Origin: Paraspadella gotoi
Taxonomy: Eukaryota; Chaetognatha
Direction: 5' to 3'
DNA: 64,000 nt
Assembly (NCBI GenBank): GCA_051294375.1
Contig: CM119271.1
Span: forward strand, 1,482,721-1,546,720
The translations under genes and the position numbers were made by a program. The notes under the pieces were generated by a model. It made no database searches. It was given only the letters and a program-made list of their open reading frames with translations, and was not told where the DNA came from. Position 1 is the first letter of the stretch, and every line of letters starts with the position of its first letter. Shown here one piece after another: positions 11,228 through 25,200 of this stretch.

Positions 11228-12853
11228 AATGAGAGAGAAATTTTAGCTCGTGTTTAATTAATTAATTTTTTAGCATGGAGCGATTGAGGCGACACAATGT
11301 AGTATTATTTCTTCAGTCGGGGCTTCGCGGTTTTTTTTTTTATCCCTGGAGAAAATTAAAATGCTTTGCTCTTTTTTTGGCTTCCTTCGCGAATCTCAGT
11401 TTCGACGTCGCGCGAACAGAATCGACTCAGGGTACAATTTTATTGGATTCCGAAGCCGAATCGGGTGGCGAATTAATTATATTGTAGTTTTTATTTGTTT
11501 TACGTAATAGATATTTACATTAGTTACATTTTAGTTAAGATTTTTTATCTCGCCCGTCTGGGTGTGATAATCGTTTAGAATTGCTTCTTTGTGCCGTCGT
11601 CGTCGGCGTTGCCTATTATATAAGAGCGATTACGGCTTACATTTTTTTTTACTTAAAAATTACTATGAATTATGATTGATTTTTATAAAAGTATGCTCTC
11701 ATAGTAAGTTAAAAATTTAGATATAGATATAGTTTTGATATGATTTTTATAATATGCAAATTAGAATATAGTACTTACTGCAGTATGTAAATTAATATAT
11801 TATATATATTAATTTGCATATTCTAATAAATCATAATATTGAAAAAATTCATACAAAAAGTATTAGATCCGTATGAACAATTGACAATTTAAAAGATCTT
11901 GATGATGAGAAGCTATATCTAAATTTTTATAAAAATAAAAATACACATTTTTACAACATCTAAATATGAAAATTTAAATAATTTTTAATTGTAAACAATT
12001 GTTATTTTTTTTCTTTTCTTTTTTTAAGTGTTGCTTCTGATCTGAAGCAGCGGTAGCCGCAGCAATTATTTGTCATCGTATCAATATCTATTACTATTAT
12101 TTCAATCAATTTATTATACATCTATTAATATCAATATTATTACATACAATCAATTATTATTACAACAATCAATTACTATTACATCAATCAATTCGTTATT
12201 GCATCAATTTTTTTTTTGATAGTAACGTCTGGCGAGATGACTATACTTAAGATTTTTTTAAACCTTGGATTATTGGCGATCTTCTTCCCGACCAGGCTTC
12301 TCGATCATTCCGTACGCGTCATTAATTCACTGCCACACTCTGTCCATTAACTCTCGTAACTCTGCGCAATCATATATATATTATATATTTTTACTATAAA
12401 AAAAGAATATAAAAAATAATGGTTATCTTATTCTTAAAAAATAACTAGGCGATAATTGACTGCCACTCCTCTTTCTTCCTCTCCTTTTCATTTTCAACTC
12501 TTGCAACTCGACAATCCCATCCAACTTTTTTCCTCCTCTTTTATTTACGTAACAACGCACTCGTCCACACAATGTCTTCCCGAATATGCCTTCCGTTTCT
12601 CTTCTTCCTCACATTTCCATTTTTTTTCTTTTTTGAATTACGATTATTATTTTCGTTATTATTTTCTCAGCGTTATAAAAATTCTAATTAAATAAAAAAC
12701 GAAACAAAGACGACTCGCATTTTCCTAGAAACTATGAGAACCGATCCCGCGAATTCGGGCTGACCTCTCGACCCCTCGACCACTCGATCCCTCGACACAC
12801 TTTATTACTTTTTAAAACTTAATCGAGAGAAGAAAAAAAATCGAAAGAAAAAG
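11228..12853. other. Intergenic spacer, AT-rich
   Basis: Between the two TTC3-type genes. It contains a small foldback near 11745-11832 (ATATGCAAATTAGAATA and its inverse) and degenerate (ATCAATTATTATTAC)n near 12120-12210. No supported gene. The 5' UTR and promoter of the full TTC3 gene presumably lie at its right end. Confidence 0.6.
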
Positions 12854-15800
12854 ATGTCGTCGGATTCTGATTGTCCGCGACTCGTCGGCAGCGACGACGA
12901 CGACTTCTCTGATATCGACGACGACTTCCTGAACTCGGACAATGTCAGTATCACAATTATTGCTCTAAATTAATAATAAAAATTAATGATAGCGTTAAAG
13001 GAATAAGGAATAAATAATAGTGAATAACATTAACGTTGAAACCCATCGTCGCTTGTGATAATTTGTTTTCTTCTCATATCTCAAGTCTTCGGACGATGAG
13101 GGCGACGTACCCAATTTGATCGGAACGGAAGACGATGAGTACGTGAGCGAAGAGGAGGAACATCCAACCATGTAAGGCGTGTGACGGTGTAAACCTCTTT
13201 AAGTTGATGCCAAGAAAGAAAGTATGGTTATGTGAGAAACGGATCAACATCACTATACGTTTGTTTATCTCTTCTGCGTAATACGTAGTTTCCTTTAAAG
13301 TAAAACTTTATCTCTAACACTACCGCCGAAGGGTTTGTCCAAAGTCAGACTCTAAACATTAATATATTGTTCTCAATGAAAATCAAAACCAAACACTTTT
13401 TGAGAACGTCCAGTATTTCTTTCCAGTGTTAAAATGGACTCTTCACGTATCGCTTTTCTCAAACCCCGATCATGTAAGATGAGGAATTTAAGTTGATGGC
13501 GCATCGAGCTCAACCCCCTTTTTTTGCCTTTTTACTTTGATTTTTATACCTTTGATTTTTGAGTGGTGACCGTTTTCTTGCTAAAGGAGTTTCATCTCAT
13601 TCCTCCATCGTTAAATCGATTCCTATCTCCATTCCTCCCCACCCTTGCAGCACAACGTGGAAAGAGATCGCTCGCAAGTGGATCGTCGACTGCAAAAAGC
13701 GGGAAAAGTCTTCCTTCTTCTCCGAGTTCATGCGAGTCTTGAAAATCAAGATTCTCGGTCCCATCATTTTCGGACAAGAAGAGAATCTGACGGAACCCTG
13801 GCTCGACGCTCTACTTCGTTTTAAAGTCTCTCAAAAGTGGGTTCAATTGAAAAAGGGATTTTTATTTTATTGATTGTGATTTTGCAATAAGCCAAATTAC
13901 TAATCCTTACACAAACGATATTTTTCCCGCCGAATCAACGCCAGCACCCGCTCAGTCCCCATCGTGCTGCTCACCGAAGAGTCCATCGGCCGAGTCATCG
14001 ATGCCATCCTCGAGTTCTTCACCCAACTCCTCAATGACGAAAGTCGTCTCGGCATCCTCGTCGATTTTGGACGCCGCCTCGCCAAGCACGACACCGACGG
14101 CGTCAATTCCGCCATGCAGGTCAGAATTAGTTTTGTCTTGTCGCACCTCATATATGAAAATTCAATTTAAATTATTTAATTAGTAATTGAACCACAAACA
14201 ATTATAATAATTTTCCAATTTGAAATAATACTATTAAACCTCCGAGGAAATGGCATAAAAATTTATTAATACCTAATCGAGAAACGACAATATGCAAATG
14301 AGATTTATGTACTCGATCTCATTTCAAATGAGATTCATGTATCCTTGGATCCTTTTCATGCAGCACGCCATGCGGAACAACTCGGATCTCTCCGAACTCC
14401 AGACCAAGATCCTTCGCAATCTGGAGACGGGCCGATGGCCGCACCGGCTGGGCGGCCGGCCGGAACAAAAGGTGACGCTCGTTATCCTCGTCGCCGTCAT
14501 TCACTACTCCCACTTCATCGAGGCTTGGATCAAAGAGAGGAGGAGTCAAGTGGCCGACTTCGAACAGTCCGTCAAATCTGATTTCGAAAAGGTTGGCGGG
14601 GAATGAGAGGTGGGAATCGTGGGGCCTGAGAACGACGAGGGAATATTGGGAATTATTTTTAAAGCTTTTAAGGGCGCGGGTGGAGGAGTTAAAATGATTA
14701 AAATGATGACGAATGATCCTCGATAGATTTATGATAAATATTAAAAAATATGATAAAGGCTTAAATTATCGCGCAGGTTAAGGAACTCCACGCAAAGGGC
14801 AACAGTCAGTTCAGCGAAATCAAAAAGCGGGTCAGCGAGTCGGGATACAAGACGGACTATCGTAAACCAGTCACGACTTACACTGAGGCGCTGAAAAAGT
14901 GAGGGAGACTAAAAAGGAGTTCGGTATTTAGGAAAATAAGCGGCGACTCTTTCCTCCACCCAGAGCGCCCTACCACTTTCTCATCTTCGGCAACCGGTCG
15001 CAGTGTAACCTCGAGATGCGTCGCTTCCACGAGGCCAAAGCCGACGCCTTTCGCGCCGTCGTCATTCAGCCCTCGTGGGCCAAGGGCAATTATCGTTGGG
15101 CCGAAATTTATATGGAGCTAAAAGATTTGGAGACGGCCAAGTTGATCAGCAAAGAAGGTCAATAACTCAATATTAACCGATGTAACAAAGTGAATTAATA
15201 ATAGTATCTTTAAACATTTGTCGTCGCGATTTCTCTTTGAACCGTACGGACATTTCCCCCCCCCCTTCCTTCCCTCAGCCGTTGAGAAATGCAAACTATC
15301 CTTGATCAACAAAGATCGCGACATTTCCGATCTCCAACAACAAAACGCCCGGTTTTTCATCGATCGATCGAAAGAAGCTGCGGCGGCTGCTGCTGCGGCA
15401 ACAGCCAAAGAACCTTCGCCGTCGGAAGGAAAGAAGAAATTGAAAAAAGCCGCGGCTGCGAAAAGGCCGCCGACCGGCCCCGCCCCCGCGCTATCCTCGT
15501 CCGAAGACAACGTCGACGACGACGATATGCCCGGCCTCCTTCCCGCCGACGGAATCGACTCGGACGATCCCGAATACGAGGATCCCATTCAAGGACAGAG
15601 GAGGAAGAAGAAAAAGGGCAAGGCTAAATACTCCTCGCCCTCTAAATCTAAGAAAGACTACAAGACCAACCGGTCGGGCTCAAACAATTTCGGTGCCGCT
15701 GAAGCGCCTAACGCGGAAGCAGCATCCTCCGCCGCGGCAGATAATGCACAAAGCGTGGCGGATGCCGCTCCCGCCTCTGCACCGCTCAACGCCTTCGAGG

Positions 15801-18800
15801 TTAATGAGCGTCTTCGTCGACAGTTGAAGGAATACCTTTCCGCCGGATCGATGGCCATCCTCAACGAGGTCTCCCGCTCCGCCGTCAACGGCTTCGAGAA
15901 AGCCCTGGAGTTCGTGGACAGCCACGAACGTAAAGCCCTTCAATTCGAGGACATCGACGAGGCCATCCTTAAGTACGCCATGGCTGTGGCGCACATCGAC
16001 AGCGGCGTCGAGACCAATATCACAAAGGCCATAGAGTCCTTCAAGGACTTGGCCGAGTGTCCCTTCAGCAACTACCCCTTCGCCTTTCTCGGCGTTGGTC
16101 GCGGCTACGAAAAGCTTAATTTTTTCTCCTTGGCGGTGCCCTGGCTCGAGCGGGGCCTGGAAGCCGTGCAACGGGGAGTCAAGATCACGGGCGGGGTGTC
16201 CTATTGGCCGGGGACAGAGATCGTCATCGAGGAGACCCGTCCTGGGCGCCTGAAGGAGTTGTTGGGGGGCCTGTTGGATCGATGCAAGAACCCGCCGCCC
16301 CCAAATGCGAGGTATCGTTTGAAATGGGAAAAATATAGAATAGACTAGAGTTGAAAGAAAGAAATTAAAAAGTGAAGAAAGGAAAATAAATAAATTAAGT
16401 AAATTTATATGGAGCAGCTTAATAATATTTGGAAATGTATGTTTGCTCTTTTATTTCGTTTCGTTACGAATCCCACCCCCGACCACGTCCCACCCCTCCT
16501 TTCCAGATGCGTCTACGAAGACTGCAAAGAATCCAAGCGAGAGATCTACTTCAACGACATCCCCTTCAACGGTCACGTGACCCTTCAATGTCGCGACAAC
16601 TGTCACTGCGACTTTCATCGGAGTTGCTGGACCCGATTCAAAGGCAACTCCCACAAGTCTAACAAGGACTACCTGGGCAAGGAGTGCATGACCCCGGACT
16701 GCGGCGCCCTAATTATCGAGTACCGCATGGTCGACCACACCACCGTCGAGAAGGTCAAGGAGACGTGGAACGGCGCCGAGGAGAAGAAGGAGAAGTCGCC
16801 GACGTCGACGGCGCCGGCGGAAGGAGCCAAGAGCAAGACCCGACGGGTGCAGCCGAGTAAGGAGAACTTGAAACTAAGACGAGAAAAGAAGGAGGAGAAG
16901 AAGAAGCAAAAGATGGCGGCCAAGGGGAAGGAGGGGGAGGTTAAGGTGGAGGAAACTGAGGAAGAGATGGAGAAAAAAGAAAAAGTGGAGAAAGAGGAGG
17001 AAAAGGAATCGGAATCGGCCGCGGTGGCGTTGCCTGCCATGGAGGAGATGGTCGTGCTGAAAAGTAAAAACGAGGAGGAAGAGAATTCTTCCACGTTTAA
17101 CAAGAAGAAGAAGCACAAGAATAAAGATAAGAACAAACCAGAGAAGATGAACATCGAGATCAACTTCGTGGACGAGCCGAACCGGTGGCTGCAGTCGGAG
17201 AACAACCTCCCGAGACATCTCAGCGAATCACCGATTCCTTTCAACATCTCGTCGTCCTCGGATTCGACTGCTCCAGCTTATCCCTTTCCGTCGACTTCCT
17301 TCGCAGCGAACTCCTTTCCGCCGAGCTTTCCTTTACTACCCTCGCCCTCGCTTTATCCTGAATCCGCTTCAGGTTCCGTGACTTTGTCTCAGGAGAGTCA
17401 CCTGTCCGGCTCGTCGGCGCGCAGCCTCGGCCTTTCCAGCACTTTGGAGGAAGCGGAGTCGAGCTCGTCCTTTTCCGGCGTCGCCGATTCGCAGCAAGTC
17501 GTCGACTCTAACAAGGCGCAGATCGTGGAATCCATCATCGTTTGGTGCGAGCAGATCCTGGACGCGCGAGGCCCCGTGCTCGTCGCCGACCTGGACCAGC
17601 TCGTCAACACGCTCTCCACCGAGTCTCAAGAGGTGCTCGCCGACGAGGGCGGACTCGGCCAAGTACTCGGTCGCGACGCAAACAAAAGATGCCTCATTCT
17701 CCTTGATGAAGACAAGAAAGAGTTCGCTTATTACGCTCCCGATCAATTCGAATTCGCGCTGAGGCTCTTCTTGAATCAGTTGGACGGGGGTACGACACTC
17801 CCTTCGCCACTGATGCCACCGCCTTCGCCACCGCCGCCACCGCCACCGCAACAACCACCCCAAACACAAAACAAGGATACCCTCGTTTCATTCGCCGCCT
17901 CCTTTATAAATCCATTGACTAATAATTCGGCCAATGAAGAAACGTTTAGTGGCGTAAGCGATGTAGAAGGGCACAATCCAAAAACCTCCACTCCTGTTTC
18001 GATCGACGCGTGCGATATTAATATAAAAGAGGAAAGTTTAATGGTTAATGCGGTTAATGAATTAAATAAAGATGTGACGACGATGCTTTCTGTATCCGAA
18101 AAGGCTGATCCAACGTCTGTGATATATTTAAATAAAACTCCCTCTGCTAATAACGAATGTGATGGAAAAGCAACCGTAAACGTGCCTCATCCCGAGCCTT
18201 TAATTAAAAATGTAAATGAGATAGGAGATGAAGGACGAAGCGTTTCTGAAGGCGATACCTCGCGTCCAGTTTCTTCTCTTTTGACTAATTCCTTTTCGAA
18301 GGAAACTATGATCGAAGACGAAAAAGATTCAATTTCTCAAAACGACGAAGAAGCCACGATGATCATTTTTGCTCCGGATACGGGGGCGAAAAGCGCGGGA
18401 AAAACCATTGTCGCCAACGAGCGGCCGCCGTCTGCGGAAGCCCCGTCTTCCGTCGTTCTACCGAAACGCGAAAAAACGCCTCCTCTTATTGGACTCGTTC
18501 GCGGAAGGTTGCTCATCGCGGAATCGGCGAAGTCCGTTTCGGAAAACGGTCCCCTTGCGGCTCAATCAGCCAGTGAGAATGCGCCCATCGTATTAGAACC
18601 CCTCCACGAAAACTCACCCCTCGTATCAGAACCCCTCCACGAAAACTCGCCCCTCGTCGAGGAGTCCGTTCGCGAAAAGTCCCCCCTTGTGAATTCGGAT
18701 TACGAAAACGCGGGGATCTTCAAAAGTCCCAACACTTGGCAATCCCGAGTCAAGGAAGTTACCTCCGGATTGTCCAAAATGCTGGAAAACGTGGACGGCA

Positions 18801-21800
18801 ACGACAACGTCGTGGCGGGTCTCGAATTGGCGGCCGACAAAGCGCTCATCACCATTTCGCCCCTTTTAATTTCCGTGGGATCTCTCCACTTCGAAGGATC
18901 CTCTGAACAGATGACCATCACTAGGGTGGGCATCAATTTCTTTTTAAACAGAGACAGAATGAGTGGAAAAACTTCAGCGTCTAATCAGGCTCGCGTCGTG
19001 GATTGGCCGATCAGAGTATTCGTCAAATCTAACTGTATTAAGAGATGCGCGGGAAATTGGGAGAGGGATCCAGCGCGACTCTTCTTCGCTTTAACCTCCG
19101 CGGGAGGGAAATCGGTCGCCGAGAAATTAGCCATTTCCCGAAATAATATTAATAATGGGGACCCACTTCCTTACGACCCCGACAGTTACGACAACTCTAA
19201 ACGATGGATCACCGTAACTTTTTCTCCTCAATCTTTTAACAAAGAGGATTTCGAATTAATATTTAAATATATTTCCTACTTGAACGGTTACGGGTTGTCC
19301 GCCCAAGAACCGGGAATATTAAAGCGTCTCTCCGACGACGAAGTGGACTCGTTAAGCGAACAGGCTTTGACGCCGTCGAATCGCGACAGAAAAGACGCTA
19401 TAGTGCCGACGGAACCGAAAACAATTTCGCAGGAAACGATGACAAGTTTAACGGGAAAAGACTTGACATCCTTAGAAAATTTAAAGAAAGTCAACAAAGA
19501 ACTCGAAGCAAAGGGGAAGACGAACGAGGCCGAGATTCGCCGCTTGAAGGACGAGTTGGCCAAGAGAGATAACGAAAAGAAAAAGGCGGAGAAGGAGGTG
19601 AGCGAGAGCAAGAAGGTCGTCGCGCAGAAAAGTTGCGAAATCGTTGAACTCAATCGAAGAAAAAGCGAGTCGGAAAAAAAGTTACAGACGAAGATCAGCG
19701 AAAAGGAGAAAGAGCTAACGTCACAGAGAAACATGGTCAAGGAGTTGGAGGATCGCCTGGCCACGAACCAGCAGGTGCTCGAGGACGCGCAATCCAACTC
19801 GCGCGTGGTGACGAAAGAGTGCTTCTTCCAGGGTCAGATGACAGCCAGGCGCTCCTTGCAGCACGCCATCGACGAGCACGCAGCCTTCGAGAGTTTTCTA
19901 GAGGAGAGGCTCAAAGAGTTAGACACCGTCGACTCGGAGGCCAAGATGGGATTGATGGAGGCTTTACGCGATTCCGTCCAGAAGAAGCAAGAGTTGAGGA
20001 AAAATCTTGACAGTTTGGGGGTGACGATGAAGCAGGTTGAGGCGGCCGTGAAGGAGGGGAGATCTATTCACGAGGAATTGAAGAAAGTCTCGATCTTCCA
20101 TAAGGCAGAGTTGGACCGGGAGAGCGTCTTCAAGATCCTGCTCGAGCACCGCCAACGATCCGCGGTCGTCGGCTCGCCTTTGAGGCGTTCAGGTCTTTCC
20201 GCCGACGTCGCTGAGTTTAATCGCGCAGGTTCCGGCGACCTCGGCCCCAGCGCCGATCCAGTTTCCGGCGCCGCTTCCATGGAGAACGCCGTCGACGCCC
20301 ATTTTTTTCAGTCAATGTTTTCACCGCCAGCTCCGGCGCCCGGCATGCTGCCTCATCGCGCCAGCCCCATCCTCCCAGTTGGGTTCAACGCCCCATCCGT
20401 CACTTCGCCCCTTCATCTTCCCCCTGGTATCTCGACACCGTTGTCCCGCGGTGTTCCTCCAGTCGGTCAGAACGCCAACTCTTTTGGGCTCGGGCCTCAT
20501 CTTTCCGGCCTCGGTTTGGGTTATCCGGAAGATCACGGTCCTTATCTCGGCGCCAACGGATTCGGGACGCCGCTAAACGGAAGAATGGGCGTTCCCTCGA
20601 CCCTGTCTCCGATGACGTTGGTCAACGGTACGTCCCCGGGCCCGATGTCTAACGGTCACTCGGCGATGATATTGCAACCGCCACAGCAGCAGCAGAGGCG
20701 CGCTACTCCGACTCCGCCGGCGGCGGCGGCCGCCGCTCCCGCTGCCCCTGCCCCTCCGTCGCGTCGGCCGCTGGCGGGCATCGAGAAGCTCATCCACGAG
20801 CTGAAGCAGCTTCACCCTGGTGTCGACGAGGGCCTCATGAAATATCACATCGCCGAAGTTCGTAGGGAAAAAGGCGGGAAGCTTAGCGGCACGCCAATGC
20901 ATCGACTAGTCGAGGAGGTCTCGGCTAAGCTGCGGGGCAGGACGGATCGTCAACCTGCCACTCGCTACGTCCCACCGGCCAGCCTTCAAGAAAAGTGAGA
21001 TAAGCATAGGGCGAGGGGTCTGGGGTAGAGATTCCTTAATCGTTAAAAATTAACCGTTAATAACGGCGAAAAATTTTTGGAACTAAACCGTAATTTTTTT
21101 TATTTTAACGGTTAAATTCGGTTAAATTTTATTTTTTGTAATTTAGATATTTTGGTAAAAAATATTTTGTTTTCTTTAACTTATTATGTTTTTAGAGAAA
21201 TTTTTCTTAAAACAAAGTGAAGCGCTTAAATCAGACTCACTTTTTTTTAATATAAATACAAGTTTTACATATTTAGAAAAAGTTTTAAATTTTATTTCAA
21301 CAACTATTTTAATTCATAAAGAAATGTACATGTTTCGACTCTTGTTACGAGTCTTCATCAGCGTTAACGAAGTTTTTGAAATGCTATACTGTGGCAGCAA
21401 GACTTAAAGCTGCCTCACTGCTGTCCGTCCTCAGCCTCGTCTCAATGGCTGAGCAGGCTAAATCATCTCATTCCATCCGTGCGTCCTGGGTTCAATCCCT
21501 GGGTATCCCGGTTCTGGCTTAAATGTGACGGTGCCGGTATAAACATGCCAGTGACAGGAGGCGGTCACTGAGGGTCCGCAGCCCCTATGCCAGTTGGTGA
21601 GATACCCCGCGCCCGGGTATCACAGGCTATCCTCCCGTTGCCATAAGTGGTGAGCCCGACTCTCGAACACGCAACCGCTGCGCACCGTGCGCCCACGCTT
21701 ACGTCGCTTTAGGGTATGCATATCACGCCTATGCCCTACTTCTCTGGTAATGCTCCAGACTCGCTCGCTCGCTCGCTCCGCTCGCTCTCACTATGGCAAT

Positions 21801-22179
21801 GAGATCAAACACCTTCTCTCAGACATCTCCTCAGGATTGAGGCCCCTGTGGAGAAGTCTGGTGGGGGATCCTGTGGCAGCAAGACTTAAAGCTGCCTCAC
21901 TGCTGTCCGTCCTCAGCCTCGTCTCAATGGCTGAGCAGGCTAAATCATCTCATTCCATCCGTGCGTCCTGGGTTCAATCCCTGGGTATCCCGGTTCTGGC
22001 TTAAATGTGACGGTGCCGGTATAAACATGCCAGTGACAGGAGGCGGTCACTGAGGGTCCGCAGCCCCTATGCCAGTTGGTGAGATACCCCGCGCCCCGGG
22101 TATCACAGGCTATCCTCCCGTTGCCATAATACCAAATTTTTCTAAAAGAAGAGAGAGAGAGAGAGAGAAAAGAGAGAGA

Positions 22180-22224
<45 letters not shown>

Positions 22225-25200
22225 TGTGTGTGAAATAGAAAATAGAAGCTTTGCTCTCTCTCTCTCTCTTTCTCTCTCTCTTAACGCTGATGAAGACTCG
22301 TAACAAGAGTTGAAACAAGTGTTTCTTTTTGAAATAAAATCGTTATTGAAATAAAGTTTAAAACTTTTTTAAAAAAATATTTACTACACAACAAAAAGAA
22401 TGGACAATAGACAAAGTTTTTATATTTATTATTTAATTTATATTATGTTATTTTCTATCTTTTTCCTTCTTATTTTTTGACATTACTTAAGTTGTCTTTT
22501 GTCTTTTGTCATTCTTGTCCGAGTCGTAATTTGGCGAGACTCCTGATCAATTTTTAGTTCGTTTTATGACTTACAAAAAGTAGCATCGCCCGTCCTGAAC
22601 TTGAGTTTTACAGGATTTTTATTGACATTTTGATATAAAATACAAGTTTTTAAATCTTTATCTCTACTTTTCATTCATCATTTACTTTAACACCTGATAT
22701 CACGAGCGTGATATATACCAAGTTATTTCAATTTTTTTTTGTATTGGCCTGCCATGAATGACTATTAAAAATTTACTTTGGAAACTGTCAAGATTGCTAG
22801 TTGCACACTGATTTTCAATGAAAATAATATCTTTAAAACAGACCGTATCCTTAAATTTTTGTGGGCTGAGATGAGTAAAAACAAGTCAGCACAAAGCTCT
22901 ATGAAAGTTTTTAAAAAATTAGGTTTTGAAAAAATATATTCTGAACTACTCAGTGTAAGCAGAGAAGTGCAAAAGAAAATTTTATCTCTTAACTCAAAAC
23001 TTTAACTTTTGATCCTTTTTAAAGATAGTGATTATGAGCTTCTATCTTTTTTTAAATTTAATAGCTATCATCGATTTTAACCGTTAACGGTTAAATAAGT
23101 CGATTTTTAACGGTAAACCGACGTTGTAGAAAAATTAACGGTTAAGGAAAACACTAGTCGGGGGAGAGTATAAAGTGAATCTAGAGTTGTAGCTTGTGCA
23201 GAATTCACTTGCTGCTTTCATTTATAACCAATACGATTTAAAAAAGTCTTGTAGTAAAAGGAAAATTTATTAAAAATGAAAAGTGTAATCATTGTGAAAA
23301 ATGGAGGTTGTCCCCATGCCCTGCTGACGCTGTGAATAGCTCCCACGCTTTGGTTGGAGGTTTCACCGACCTGTTACTAATTTATAAGGACCGTTCCGAC
23401 ACATTCTTCACACTATAAAATGAGGTGGTGGTTTTTTGTGACCCGAATATCTTCCGTAATACTAAGTCTAACCGTATATTCGCCAATGTAATATCACCAT
23501 ATGACAGAGAGAGAGTCTTGCTTGAAAGCTTGGTTTGTATTTGGAAAGATATGACTTACGTATATTCATAATTTCATTTTCGAGAAATTTTAAATATAAA
23601 AAAAAATTTGAAACAGAGAACAGAAAAATGAGAATTAACTTCTTTTGTTTTAAAAGAGGCTGCAATTCCTCGACTGTGGACTGTGGATATATTTTAAATA
23701 ATGATAAACGAAAATTGATGAAAACCCTAAGTCGGAGGAAATTGACCTCATGACCTTTAATATTTAATAGTGAGAAAGAGATAGAGAAATAAATTGAGAA
23801 AAAGAGAGAAATATTTAATGAAAGGCCGAAAAATCGAGTGTTTCTCATTCTATTGTTGAGGCAATTTCTTATAACTATGATGGTTCTTAACAAAATTGTT
23901 TAAATTCTTGTGAGAAATGGAAACTTAATTAATAGCTCTTTTTTTTTGAAAAGCAAGAGATTGACTCAACCCTACAAAAAACTTTTTTAGATGCGTCGAA
24001 AAAAAGTAATAATTAAATGAAATATATATTAGTCTAATAATATTTTTATGATTAATTAATAATTATAATAAAAAATATGTCAACGAACCCGTAGGGTAGG
24101 TCGAGGCCTCCTCGGTATCTCTCCCGTCGCGTAGCTGTACTGAAGCCCGCCGTCCTCAACGTCCCTCGAAGCCGTCGTCGGAAAGGGGCGCGGCGACGCC
24201 CGGCGCCGATGGGCGAGCGCCGGGAATATCGGAGCGCCGTGTCGAAGACGGGAAGGCTCGCGGTCGCCGGTACCGGCACCGCGAGGGTGGTCGACGAGGT
24301 GTCGCGAGAGTGTGGTCTTAAGACGTGACCACGAGTCCGTCCACAAGTCTGAGGGTCAAGTCTGTGGTGTCACAAGTCTCTCCACTAGACTGCCCACTCG
24401 CATGAGGCCGTAAAGTCTCCGGGGCTCAAAGGCCTGGCCTAAAGGGCTCTGTGAAACGGTATCATGACAAAGGTATGACTTGACGTGACGTGGGGTTGGC
24501 CTGACTCCGTAAAAGGCCGTTTTTGGACGGGCTGAGAAAAGGGTCTAAAGTCTATGGCCTAATATATCTGGTAAAGAGAAAGAAAAGGGAGAGTAATCTC
24601 CAAGAAAAGCAAAGGCGCAATCTACAAAAAGGTCAAAGAAATGGTAAAACAAAATGGCAAAGAAATAAATAGAAATGGCATCGCCATTTCTCTACAAAAT
24701 ATCAAATAAATTATCTAAATTACAAAATAAAAAGCCTTCGACCTAGATCTCCGGTCAATTAAAGAGAAAATTAATGACGCGAAATACTGCGCTCTGATTG
24801 GTCGATCGGATCTCGTGGAGAAAGGAGAATTCCTTTCGCATGAATCGAACGATCGGAGCACCGGATTCTCAAATCCGAGTTCGCGTTTATAATAGGGGGA
24901 GACTAACTCAGTAAGGTGGTTAAGAAATTTGAATTAAGCACCTGCTCAAACGAAAATTTAGACATTTTTTAACAAATTTGAATAGACAATTTTTTTTAAT
25001 ATTACTTCATACTCCATATATTAATTTTTTATTATTTATTTATAAATAGGAAAGGCTAAAATTTTTTTTCAAATTTTTTTTATTTTAAGATCAGATTCAG
25101 GTAGCTTGCAAAAAGTTGTCTACACAAAGTATAATTCTTTTTTCGATATTTTGATCATAAGTGTGTGAAAAATATGAAAAACTATTATTATTATCATCAT

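Larger units (their letters stand above)
21026..23156. mobile_element. Non-autonomous hAT-like DNA transposon with 8-bp target duplication
   Basis: Ends are TAGAGATTCCTTAATCGTTA (left) and, inverted at the right, TAGTGTTTTCCTTAACCGTT. Flanks are GTCTGGGG (21018-21025) and GTCGGGGG (23157-23164), an 8-bp duplication with one mismatch, the length typical of hAT. Subterminal AACGGTTAA motifs occur at both ends. No transposase is recognisable; a 75-codon frame at 22778-23005 is of unknown origin. The element lies in TTC3 intron 9 and has itself received hammerhead-bearing and miniature LTR insertions. Confidence 0.7.

Noticed and set aside
24052-24346. Two overlapping minus-strand frames in the GC-rich island
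   Set aside because: Arg-rich composition effects, no domain or splice context.
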